DNA of 14,001 bases, from positions 209,997-223,997 of the forward strand of contig NZ_RARA01000027.1 of the NCBI RefSeq assembly GCF_003788695.1. Reading direction: 5' to 3'. Both the position numbers and the translations under genes were made by a program. The notes under the pieces were generated by a model. That model saw only the letters and a program-made list of their open reading frames with translations, searched no databases and was not told where the DNA came from. This DNA comes from Candidatus Cardinium hertigii (GTDB lineage: Bacteria > Bacteroidota > Bacteroidia > Cytophagales_A > Amoebophilaceae). Of the stretch, positions 7,105 through 14,001 are shown piece by piece; position 1 is the stretch's first letter, and every line of letters starts with the position of its first letter.

Positions 7105-7136
7105 GCTACTTTTTTTGATCAAGCAAAAAAAGTAGC
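7105..7136. repeat. Perfect 12-bp inverted repeat with T and A runs
   Basis: GCTACTTTTTTT (7105-7116) and AAAAAAAGTAGC (7125-7136) flank an 8-base loop GATCAAGC. It lies about 95 bases past the stop of the hydrolase gene. The stem is A/T-rich, so it is a weak candidate for an intrinsic terminator. It overlaps the right copy of the poly-T repeat. Confidence 0.5.
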
Positions 7137-7163
7137 TTTAATTGCTGTAATCTATAAAATATG

Positions 7164-7218
7164 GCTACCACACAAGTGAACGGATACTGCTTTGCTGCCA
7201 CGCAAGTGAACGGATACT
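7164..7218. repeat. 30-bp-period direct repeat carrying TGAACGGATAC
   Basis: Two 25-base units (7164-7188 and 7194-7218) differ at two positions and each ends in CAAGTGAACGGATACT. The same 11-mer occurs at 5545-5555, and inverted at 5165-5175, which suggests duplicated element termini. Confidence 0.75.
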
Positions 7219-7231
7219 TTAAGATACAGGC

Positions 7232-8275
7232 TTAAACAGGTAAACATGTACATTCCTTAATAAAGCTTATTAAATCAGTTAAAACCTGATGCGCATGAAT
7301 AACCCTTTCTCCATATGCTACAAATAAGAAAGGATTGATCGCGATTAGATTATGAGCATGAATAAGATCTTGATAAATTTTGCTTTTTATATTGGTGCAA
7401 TTGATAGTATAGGGCGCCATAGCAGTATTATTAGGCCCGTCGCTTGAATCATGTATAGCATATTCAGTAACATAGTTTCTGCACAATTGACTGGATAAGG
7501 ATAGTAAGGTATCGTGTTTTTGAAAATGATTACCAGTTATATATCTAGAATATATCTGATTTAATTGAATCATTGTTTCTGTATATTGTTCTATAGGTTG
7601 TCTGATGTCAAATAATTTTCTAAAATCATCCTGATAGCTAGCTATTATTAAAATAGGTATACCATAAGCGCCATTATGTAAGAAATTGCCTACTGTTTCT
7701 ATGCAACTGCTTTCTGGATGAAGATCTTTTAGGCCACAAAATGGAAATGTAAAACGAAAAGAAGGTTGCAGGTAAGGTAGCAGTAAAGATACCATACCAT
7801 TGACTACTACAGTTTTATACAGCCAGCTTGATTGATAGCCAATGCATTGAAAACTTGCTTTGGCTTCAGACATAAATTCTTTGATTTCCTTAGGGTTGCG
7901 TTTTAACAATGCCACACCTTTTAATGGTGCATTTATAGCTATTATACCATTGATATTCAAATTATCGCTATAACGTTCTCCCAATAGCATAGCCACTACA
8001 CCACCATGGCTATAGCCAATGAGGACAACGGGCAAAGTTTTGCTTGTTTGGTATTGTATGAACTTATCTTGGATATAAGCTAGCACTTTTTCAGCTTGTT
8101 TTTGGGTAGTTAGGTAAACGGAGCGCTGCCTTACTCTGCAAGACGGTTGTATGATAAGTACTGCATTTCCGAAAGTAGCCCGAAGCTTGTTTGCAATAAC
8201 AGCTAATTCATTTTGGGGGGCGCCTAATCCATGTAAAAGCACTACTGCAAAAAAGGGTTTTGTAATGCTGTGCAT
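7232..8275 (-). CDS. Alpha/beta hydrolase, lipase-like
   Basis: Predicted 347-residue protein with an alpha/beta-hydrolase pattern. HGLG at 15-18 looks like the oxyanion-hole strand, GYSHGG at 87-92 is the nucleophile elbow with Ser89, and HDTLLSLSSQ (His254) is a plausible catalytic His region. An acid residue around 216-217 (YQDD, after PILIIAS) would complete a Ser-Asp-His triad. DLHPES (184-189) also occurs in lipase-like relatives. No signal peptide is seen, so it probably acts in the cytoplasm; the substrate (lipid, ester or peptide) cannot be told from sequence. It is the last gene of a leftward run, 57 bases after fabG, probably co-transcribed with it. Start ATG at 8275. Assignment to the fold is firm, to a specific enzyme not. 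Confidence 0.8.
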   Translation of the reverse strand: MHSITKPFFAVVLLHGLGAPQNELAVIANKLRATFGNAVLIIQPSCRVRQRSVYLTTQKQAEKVLAYIQDKFIQYQTSKTLPVVLIGYSHGGVVAMLLGERYSDNLNINGIIAINAPLKGVALLKRNPKEIKEFMSEAKASFQCIGYQSSWLYKTVVVNGMVSLLLPYLQPSFRFTFPFCGLKDLHPESSCIETVGNFLHNGAYGIPILIIASYQDDFRKLFDIRQPIEQYTETMIQLNQIYSRYITGNHFQKHDTLLSLSSQLCRNYVTEYAIHDSSDGPNNTAMAPYTINCTNIKSKIYQDLIHAHNLIAINPFLFVAYGERVIHAHQVLTDLISFIKECTCLPV

Positions 8276-8332
8276 GATAGCCTTTAAGTGAAATATTGTA
8301 TCTGTTCCTCTGTGTGGTAGAAAGACCCGTAA

Positions 8333-9079
8333 TTAGGTAAGCATACCACCATCTACTTGAATGACTTGTCCAGTAATATAGTTTGATGCATCAGAAGCCA
8401 AAAAAAGGGCACAATCAGCTACATCCTTTGGAAGTCCAATGCGATTAAGCGGAATGTTTTTTTTCCATACTTCTTGCAAGGGTCCGCTCAGCTTATCTGT
8501 CATAGCAGAAGCTATAAAACCGGGTGCAATAACATTGGCACGTATATTTCTACTTCCTAATTCTAGCGCAATTGATTTTGTAAAGCCAATTATACCAGCT
8601 TTAGAAGCAGCATAATTAGCCTGACCAGCATTTCCTCTAATGCCTACCACAGAAGCTATATTGATAATAGAACCATTGCGCTGTTTAAGAAAAGTTTGCA
8701 TGGATGCTTTTACCATATTAAACACAGATTTTAGATTCACATTTAATACAACATCCCAATCCGCTTCAGACATACGCAACAGCAAATTATCTCTTGTTAT
8801 GCCAGCATTATTAATTAATACATCTAAGCTACCAAATGTTTGTAATATATCTTGCACTACTTTAGCTGTAGAGGTAAAATCAGATACATCTAAATGAAAT
8901 CCCCTTGTTTTAACACCCAGGTTTCGTAATGTCTCTTCCAGATTCATAATATCTGACTGATTAGCACTTAAATAGGTAAAAGCAATATGGCCTCCTGCCT
9001 CTGCTAATTTAACTGCAATGGCTTTTCCAATACCCTGAGAAGCGCCTGTAATAAGTATGGTTTTTCCGTATAGATTCAT
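8333..9079 (-). CDS. fabG: 3-oxoacyl-ACP reductase FabG
   Basis: Predicted 248-residue short-chain dehydrogenase/reductase, the length expected for FabG, which reduces 3-oxoacyl-ACP with NADPH in each cycle of fatty-acid elongation. Visible motifs: TGASQGIG nucleotide-binding loop (11-18), NNAG (90-93), catalytic Ser143, Tyr156 and Lys160 in YAASK, and the C-terminal TGQVIQVDGGM typical of FabG. The loop carries Gln where many FabG proteins have Arg (TGASRGIG); that Arg helps bind the NADPH phosphate, so a mild cofactor effect is possible. The frame is open to a TTG at 9121, but the ATG at 9079 matches the family start MxLxGKxxLITG. It lies 45 bases after the transporter/HD fusion and 57 before the hydrolase. 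No other fab genes are in view. Confidence 0.92.
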   Translation of the reverse strand: MNLYGKTILITGASQGIGKAIAVKLAEAGGHIAFTYLSANQSDIMNLEETLRNLGVKTRGFHLDVSDFTSTAKVVQDILQTFGSLDVLINNAGITRDNLLLRMSEADWDVVLNVNLKSVFNMVKASMQTFLKQRNGSIINIASVVGIRGNAGQANYAASKAGIIGFTKSIALELGSRNIRANVIAPGFIASAMTDKLSGPLQEVWKKNIPLNRIGLPKDVADCALFLASDASNYITGQVIQVDGGMLT

Positions 9080-9124
9080 AATAAAAAAATTATAGAAAAT
9101 TGACCTTTCACTTCTTTCCAATCG

Positions 9125-12100
9125 TTATATTAAAGCAATATTTAACACTTTAGAAGCATATATATGCAACGTATGGGCTACCTTAGTGAGATGCATTGCC
9201 TGTGCCAATGGCACATAAAATTCTTGAATCAGTGTTGCCTTTTCTATCTGTTTTTCAATACTATGCCCATGAATGGTTTTTGCGTTATGTAAAACATCTG
9301 CCAGCTTCACAAGAATAGCATTATGATATTTATCATTAATGATACTTTTGATATAGGCAGGGTAATCATTTTTTCTTAGCGGCAGATGTTTTTCTATAAG
9401 CTCTACCGTAAACAACATCTGGGTAATATTTTCTCCTAGTATAGTAGTTAATCCAGCCTCTGTCAGGGGTGTGTTTTGTACTACATCATGTGCTAAACCA
9501 GCAATAATGACATGGGTATCCTCCGTTAGATCTAGTAAAATAGTAGCCACGGCCATCGGATGTAGGTAAAACAGTTCTCCTGTTTTTCTTTTTTGTGTAG
9601 CATAATAGGTTTTAATTAATTGCAGGACATCCATGATATTCTGAACAGCAAGCCCTGTGCCCTTCACTTTTTCAAAAAAAATGGCCTCTTGTTGCATGCT
9701 TATGGAATCTGGCTTTACGCTCTGGGTATAGACCACAGGTGAAAAAGCAGCAAATGCTTTAGTGATTTCTTGTAAGTTTACAGGTATTACGTATAAATGC
9801 GTGATACCTAAATCAGAATGGGTAATATCACAGTAACCATAATGAGCATTTACAATATGGTGACTTTCAGCATTTAATTGATCTTGCTCTTTTTCTTTGT
9901 TTAATATTTGAACATCTGCCATTTCTACTACCTTGTATAGCGGAAGAATAGCTGGGCGTTCCGTTGTAGTGGTAATCATAAAGCTGACCGCATGTACTTT
10001 TTGTATTTTACCGTGCAAAAGTGTTAACCTATAACCTAATTGCGTATCATTTATATAAATAGAGATATCCCTTCTTTTGTTGCTATTCATCGACTCATAT
10101 AACTTACAGGAATATAAACCATTTATAATTAGGCTTTTTATACGTTCTATGTCACATTGTATGTAAAGATGTTCTGTATGTATGGTTACATATGGAGAAT
10201 GATAAATATCATTAATTTTTATAGCGTTGAAACATTCAGCTAATAATTGATCAATACTAATCCAATTCGTTTCTAAATAGAGATTATGCTTTAAATAAGA
10301 AAAAATACTGTCAAAATATTTTTTTAAACGTATAGATTGTTTTTCTATAGCATAAGCAAGATTATGCTTATGCTCCTTGGATGTAAGCAACCGAAGGAGT
10401 GTATTATGTAATTGCTTTATCACACAATCACTTTCATAAGCAAGCGCTGCCACTTGTTGTTTACTAAAAAATTGTCTTGCATTTTGCTCCTCCTGGCTAC
10501 TTCTTAACTCTTGTATGGTTACAAGAAGTTTTCGTAGCCGTTGCTCATGGCTCAACAAGCTTCCTAGCAAAATGAATATCATTAATATAATATATACAAC
10601 ACTAATGTTTAGGTTAAAGAAAGCATCTATTAATTTTACGTTATTGCCAAAATAAAAAATCCATATCCATATTGCTATAATACTAATTAAGAATCTAAAA
10701 AATATAATTATCAAGGGACTGGTAAAAGTAGATAAGCAGATGTTTAGCATAAAAATAATGACTTGCAAATGCGCAAACTTACTAAGCACTACCATGCCAC
10801 TACTCACTAAAAAAAGAAAATAAAAATTACTTAATGGCCATATTACCAACGCAATTTTGGTCAAATAGGACTTGGATGGGATAGACGCATAAGCTAAGAA
10901 AAAAGTAGAAACGAAAAGACTAGGGAAAAGAATAAACGCTTCTAATTTAGCGCTCCATATAGCATTACTCGAGAAGGTATATAAAGAACAATACGCCGTA
11001 ACAGTAATATAAAAACTAAAAAGAACGTAATACAAATTATGTTTTGGTAATTGATTCTGAAGATAATCCATAAGATCAAATTTTGTAATCTTACGCAAGA
11101 TATGGGCAGAAAACCTAGTCCATAATGAAACGAGTGCAAGCGCTTCTTCTTTAAAGAAAACAATAGCTAAGATATTACCATCAGATTTTTGTTTATATTT
11201 TTTTAAGAAAATGTGAGCAGTTTGTACAATTATAAGTGTACATAAATGCATTAAGATGTAGAAGAGTATCTGATGTATACCTAGGTTAGGCCTAAAATAC
11301 TCTAAGAGTATAATGGTTATAGTAGTTATCAGCATGCCCATTAATACTGTATATCGATGCAGCTGAACGCCAAGTAAATGTATTAATAATGGAATACCTA
11401 CAATAGGTTTAAATGTAACAATAGCCATATTCCATAACTGTAAGGGATCTTTAACATAAAGGGCAACCAGTGCTGCAAGCAAACCTATAGCAGCTGTATA
11501 GCCGCTAAAGTTCATTGCGGAAGTTTTATCCCTTTTAAACACATTTTGTATATCATTTACGACTAACACAGTAGCCCCATGCAGATATATATTTGCGGAG
11601 GACAAAGTTAAAGTTGCAACCGCTAGCATAAACAACCCTTTGACTCCCCAATAAGCATTAAAATAATGTAAGTACGTATTGGATAGATCCAGCTTATTGC
11701 TGTTTACTAATAGGGCAATCCATAGTAAAAACAAGTTTATGCTTAATGTAAAGAGCCCGGCATAATTAAAAGAACGTTTTATTTGGGTAGTATTTTCTGA
11801 AATTAAAACATGTTGAAATAGAGCAGGATTTAAGCAGGGTATAGCATAAGCGATAAAGAAAGTAATATAATGTCCAGTGGAACGAATATTGATTAAAGTA
11901 TTCCATGAATTCTTAATGGTAAAAGCAAGGGAAAATTGGTCAGCATGACATTGGGTTATGAGATTTTTCCATAAAACCCAAGCAATAGTTGGAAATAATA
12001 TACCAAAGGTAGCACAACGTACTGCACTGAGCAACGTTAATGATCTTATGCCATGTGATCCAATACTAAAGCTTATAAAAATAGCTGCCAAACATAAGGT

Positions 12101-12538
12101 ATAATGTTCTTGTATATCCCAAGCACAGGATATAACTATGGATAGTATTTTTATCTGAAGCGCAATTACAGCAACATTATGGAGTAGCGCACATACGGCC
12201 ACAACTTTTCGAACAGTTGTCCCATACAGTTTCCCCATAGTCTCTGCTATCGACTGGTTATTTAAAAAAAAGTATAAGCGGTGTGATAGTAGGGTGCCTA
12301 TTATAAAGTAGCTTATGGTCCTCCCTGTAAAGAATAATAAGGAATATATATCAAAAGGAGTATAGAAAATACCTCCTCCATAAGACATCGTTAGAATGCT
12401 AGTTACAATAGCTGCTGTAGTAAATTCTTTTGAACCTACAGCATAATGCTGAAATGTGCTAACGCGGTAAATAGAAGCTATACCAATGCATACATTTGTC
12501 AATACAAAAAGAAGAAATACAACAATATCTAAATGCAT
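9125..12538 (-). CDS. Fusion: symporter-like, kinase-like and RelA/SpoT HD domains
   Basis: Predicted 1137-residue membrane protein. Residues 1 to about 440 resemble the sodium/solute symporter family (YAVGSKEFTTAAIVTSILTM, then many membrane helices). About 500-665 adds roughly six more helices. About 665-880 is a cytoplasmic linker and a region shaped like a histidine-kinase core, but no H-box or glycine-rich ATP loops are recognisable; IKSLIINGL (800-808) may be a decayed N-box. About 960-1130 is a RelA/SpoT-type HD domain: RKTGE, HP with His993, His1017-Asp1018, KLADVLHN with Asp1081, then IQEFYVPLAQAMHL. The four metal ligands are kept, but the hydrolase ED pair after HDVV is QN. No ppGpp synthetase domain is present. 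The order resembles CbrA-like symporter-kinases with an HD domain added. A membrane sensor is the likeliest role; the ligand is unknown. It is first of a three-gene run with fabG and the hydrolase. Start ATG at 12538. Confidence 0.8.
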   Translation of the reverse strand: MHLDIVVFLLFVLTNVCIGIASIYRVSTFQHYAVGSKEFTTAAIVTSILTMSYGGGIFYTPFDIYSLLFFTGRTISYFIIGTLLSHRLYFFLNNQSIAETMGKLYGTTVRKVVAVCALLHNVAVIALQIKILSIVISCAWDIQEHYTLCLAAIFISFSIGSHGIRSLTLLSAVRCATFGILFPTIAWVLWKNLITQCHADQFSLAFTIKNSWNTLINIRSTGHYITFFIAYAIPCLNPALFQHVLISENTTQIKRSFNYAGLFTLSINLFLLWIALLVNSNKLDLSNTYLHYFNAYWGVKGLFMLAVATLTLSSANIYLHGATVLVVNDIQNVFKRDKTSAMNFSGYTAAIGLLAALVALYVKDPLQLWNMAIVTFKPIVGIPLLIHLLGVQLHRYTVLMGMLITTITIILLEYFRPNLGIHQILFYILMHLCTLIIVQTAHIFLKKYKQKSDGNILAIVFFKEEALALVSLWTRFSAHILRKITKFDLMDYLQNQLPKHNLYYVLFSFYITVTAYCSLYTFSSNAIWSAKLEAFILFPSLFVSTFFLAYASIPSKSYLTKIALVIWPLSNFYFLFLVSSGMVVLSKFAHLQVIIFMLNICLSTFTSPLIIIFFRFLISIIAIWIWIFYFGNNVKLIDAFFNLNISVVYIILMIFILLGSLLSHEQRLRKLLVTIQELRSSQEEQNARQFFSKQQVAALAYESDCVIKQLHNTLLRLLTSKEHKHNLAYAIEKQSIRLKKYFDSIFSYLKHNLYLETNWISIDQLLAECFNAIKINDIYHSPYVTIHTEHLYIQCDIERIKSLIINGLYSCKLYESMNSNKRRDISIYINDTQLGYRLTLLHGKIQKVHAVSFMITTTTERPAILPLYKVVEMADVQILNKEKEQDQLNAESHHIVNAHYGYCDITHSDLGITHLYVIPVNLQEITKAFAAFSPVVYTQSVKPDSISMQQEAIFFEKVKGTGLAVQNIMDVLQLIKTYYATQKRKTGELFYLHPMAVATILLDLTEDTHVIIAGLAHDVVQNTPLTEAGLTTILGENITQMLFTVELIEKHLPLRKNDYPAYIKSIINDKYHNAILVKLADVLHNAKTIHGHSIEKQIEKATLIQEFYVPLAQAMHLTKVAHTLHIYASKVLNIALI

Positions 12539-12807
12539 ACCTATCCTAATAATATATTACTGCAAAATGCTTTTATAGCAACTTTTTGCTTCCATACGTG
12601 GGGCCATAACACCCCCTTACGCTCGCTTTTCACAAACGAACGGCCACAACCCAACCATTTACTATATTATGATTACTATATTATGATGGTTTATATATGA
12701 CTGCCTGCAAGATGGTTAGAACAGCAACAGCCTAAGGTTAAGTAAAGAACCCCAAATACAAAAAAAATAATAACTATCTTTCACTATTCAATGCTAATTC
12801 CTAAAGA
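12539..12807. other. Intergenic stretch between rnpA and the fusion gene
   Basis: No gene is visible. It contains a locally more G/C-rich patch (about 12598-12655) without a convincing tRNA or known RNA fold, and a 14-bp direct repeat at 12660-12687. It must hold the promoter of the fusion gene if that gene is not read through from rnpA, but no clear promoter was found. Confidence 0.5.
12660..12687. repeat. 14-bp tandem duplication
   Basis: TACTATATTATGAT occurs twice in direct succession (12660-12673 and 12674-12687) upstream of the fusion gene. It is an exact duplication in an AT-rich spacer. Confidence 0.8.
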
Positions 12808-13241
12808 TTAGGTGATACCAAGCAAAACGCTCAAATGTTGCAAAGATGCCATAACCGCTCTATGCACAATAGGATATTGTACTCCCTCCTTTTCTCCAGT
12901 ATACACATATCCTATTAAAAAGGCAAATTGCCGCTTTGAGGAGCATCCAGCCGTATCTAAAGGAAGATCAAGTATATGCTTATGTATGCGGTAAGCTTCC
13001 CTAAGTAACCGCTTTATTCTATTGCGTTCTACAGCAGAATGAACGATCCGCTTGGGAATAGAAAAAAGCACTTTGTGACACGCATTTTTATCATATGCAT
13101 GCGTTAATAATGCTGCTCTTTTTTTTTTACATAAAAAACTTTAAAAGGATCGATCTGGAAGTAGCTGCCTGTCTGAAAAAGTATGTTTATATGCTTGCGA
13201 TTGACCAACCGATCCCGTTTGCGCAATCTATTGGTTGCCAT
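12808..13241 (-). CDS. rnpA: RNase P protein RnpA, split by a -1 shift at an A10 run
   Basis: RnpA is the protein subunit of RNase P, which matures tRNA 5' ends. The N-terminal part reads from ATG 13241: MATNRLRKRDRLVNRKHINI and onward to DPFKVFYVKKK, a normal RnpA beginning (LRKRDRL...LFxxGxxF...PFKVFYV), but this frame stops at 13104-13106 after 45 codons. The C-terminal part continues in another frame as KRAALLTHAYDKNACHKVLF, SIPKR and the signature RNRIKRLLREAYR, to the stop at 12808. The frames join at ten A residues (+ strand T run, 13119-13128): one added A, or a -1 slip, gives a continuous protein of about 144 residues. The GTG at 13071 is an internal codon, not the start. Both halves look conserved, so the gene is probably still used. 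It follows rpmH by 42 bases, the standard order. Confidence 0.85.
13119..13128 (-). other. A10 homopolymer at the rnpA frame break
   Basis: Ten consecutive A residues on the coding strand (GTAAAAAAAAAAGAGC) lie exactly where the two conserved RnpA frames meet. It is a plausible transcriptional-slippage site, or a one-base assembly or mutational indel. Confidence 0.9.
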
Positions 13242-13283
13242 AAACTGGGTAGTAATAAAGTATCACAGAAGACCAAGCTCATA

Positions 13284-13442
13284 CTAACGTTTATGTCTCA
13301 TTTCATCAGAGACAGTTAATTTAGATCTTTCCTTAGCCCTTCTTCTAGCTAGCACTGCACGGCCATTAGCCGTTGACATACGTTCCCTAAACCCATGTTT
13401 ATTTCTTCTTTTTCTAAGCGATGGTTGAAATGTTCTCTTCAT
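13284..13442 (-). CDS. rpmH: Ribosomal protein L34
   Basis: A short gene of 52 residues starting [20 protein letters not shown] and continuing [20 protein letters not shown], the near-universal L34 pattern. L34 is a small basic protein of the large ribosomal subunit that binds 23S rRNA. Start is the ATG at 13442 (preceded by AAAGGATTATAAATC, with a possible AAAGGA ribosome-binding site), stop TAG at 13284-13286. The last ten residues ([10 protein letters not shown]) extend beyond the about 44-46 residues of many L34 proteins, as is common in Bacteroidota. It precedes rnpA, the usual pairing. Confidence 0.97.
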   Translation of the reverse strand: MKRTFQPSLRKRRNKHGFRERMSTANGRAVLARRRAKERSKLTVSDEMRHKR

Positions 13443-13558
13443 GATTTATAATCCTTTATAACTGTTTTAATCCATAAAACGTTGACAATTTTTATATACA
13501 ATTGCTAGATGGTACAGGAAATATAGCTTATGTTAATTTCCTATTATACTAAAATAAG

Positions 13559-13975
13559 TTAATAACTGCTGCAAATCAAATTTCTACTATTTGGGGTTGC
13601 GATTTCTAGTCTAATCAGGAAATGATGTTCAGGTAAAATAGGCTCAATTTTTGAGGGCCATTCTATAAAACAATAATAGCCAGAACTAAAATAGCTTTCA
13701 AAATCTAACGCAATCGCATCGCTTATACCATGCATGCGATAGCAATCAAAATGATACATACATCCATTATCGATCGTTTTATATTCGTTAATAAGTGCAA
13801 AAGTTGGACTGTGTACTACATCCATTACGCCTAAAGCGTTACATAGCCCCTTAATAAGGGTTGTCTTGCCAGCCCCTATGGGGCCTTCTAATAGAAATAT
13901 CCTATGGCTGCCCGCCTTATGCAGCAATTGATGAATGGTATCTGCTAGCGTCTCCTCTATACTGGTTAAAATCAT
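13559..13975 (-). CDS. tsaE: tRNA threonylcarbamoyladenosine ATPase TsaE
   Basis: Predicted P-loop ATPase of about 138 residues that works with TsaB and TsaD to make N6-threonylcarbamoyladenosine at position 37 of tRNAs reading ANN codons. Visible motifs: Walker A EGPIGAGKTT (family usually GDLGAGKTT), SPTFALINEY, HFDCYR, and the C-terminal IEWPSK segment (family EWxE; the second acidic residue is replaced here by Ser or Lys, a modest deviation). The ATG at 13975 leaves about 30 residues before the P-loop, as expected; an in-frame GTG at 13987 is an alternative, and the frame remains open to the window edge, so a start further upstream cannot be excluded. The gene is 116 bases upstream of rpmH on the same strand. 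Confidence 0.9.
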   Translation of the reverse strand: MILTSIEETLADTIHQLLHKAGSHRIFLLEGPIGAGKTTLIKGLCNALGVMDVVHSPTFALINEYKTIDNGCMYHFDCYRMHGISDAIALDFESYFSSGYYCFIEWPSKIEPILPEHHFLIRLEIATPNSRNLICSSY

Positions 13976-14001
13976 AGAGATATCCACTTTAAGCTGTTTA
14001 C

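Larger units (their letters stand above)
6866..7217. mobile_element. MITE-like or IS-remnant element, right copy
   Basis: Inverted relative to 5165-5555. The core 6901-7015 pairs with 5405-5520; 6868-6888 also matches the inner end of the left copy at about 16 of 21 positions, but its GTATCCGTTCA terminus has decayed. The outer end carries TGAACGGATAC twice (7177-7187 and 7207-7217). Where the left copy has the multi-hairpin module, this one has a short hairpin (7014-7035). No gene is visible inside. Together the two copies bracket the zinc-finger gene. Confidence 0.55.

Noticed and set aside
12598..12660. tRNA or structured RNA in the G/C-richer patch upstream of the fusion gene
   Set aside because: No cloverleaf, no TTCGANTC-type loop and no consistent set of stems on either strand.
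13095..13319. Plus-strand 74-codon frame across the rnpA 5' end
   Set aside because: It is antisense to the N-terminal RnpA coding sequence and overlaps the 3' end of rpmH; it has no family features.
1..14001. CRISPR array
   Set aside because: No regularly spaced short repeats with unique spacers were found; the repeats seen are coding arrays, inverted elements or simple tandem duplications.

Overview
The window looks like part of the AT-rich chromosome of a host-restricted Bacteroidota endosymbiont, most like the Cardinium/Amoebophilus group. This placement is inference. It rests on AT-rich spacers, leucine-rich-repeat (LRR) and eukaryote-like proteins with lipoprotein signals, weak Shine-Dalgarno sequences and a homopolymer-interrupted essential gene. 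The nuclear-receptor-type zinc fingers at about 5.9-6.4 kb belong to a family known from animals, so an animal (arthropod or nematode) host, and hence Cardinium, fits better than an amoeba host.

Layout. 1-2136 (+): 3' part of clpB, cut by the window edge. 2237-3043 (+): trhO, a rhodanese-type tRNA U34 hydroxylase. 3201-4820 (-): a predicted lipoprotein with about nine ribonuclease-inhibitor-like LRRs and an acidic tail; a further tail repeat lies past the stop in another frame. 4821-7231: an accessory island. At its centre (5725-6723, +) is a predicted lipoprotein with two tandem nuclear-receptor DNA-binding domains. On both sides are inverted copies of a 0.35-0.4 kb non-coding element ending in GTATCCGTTCA / TGAACGGATAC, an arrangement like a composite transposon. 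The left copy also carries a 177-nt multi-hairpin segment; the right copy is a 143-bp palindrome.

7232-12538 (-): a compact three-gene run transcribed leftwards. It holds a 1137-residue fusion (sodium/solute symporter-like domain, extra membrane segments, degenerate histidine-kinase-like region, RelA/SpoT-type HD domain), then fabG, then an alpha/beta hydrolase. 12808-13975 (-): the housekeeping group tsaE, rpmH, rnpA. The rnpA gene is split by a -1 shift at a run of ten A residues, and the reading frames on either side together make a full-length RnpA.

The most interesting system is the island at 5165-7217: an animal-type transcription-factor domain with a bacterial export signal, bounded by repeats, next to an LRR lipoprotein gene. 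A host-directed effector is the natural hypothesis but is not shown by the sequence. Other items worth attention are the rnpA slippage site, the transporter/HD fusion whose hydrolase ED motif is changed to QN, and the multi-hairpin segment.
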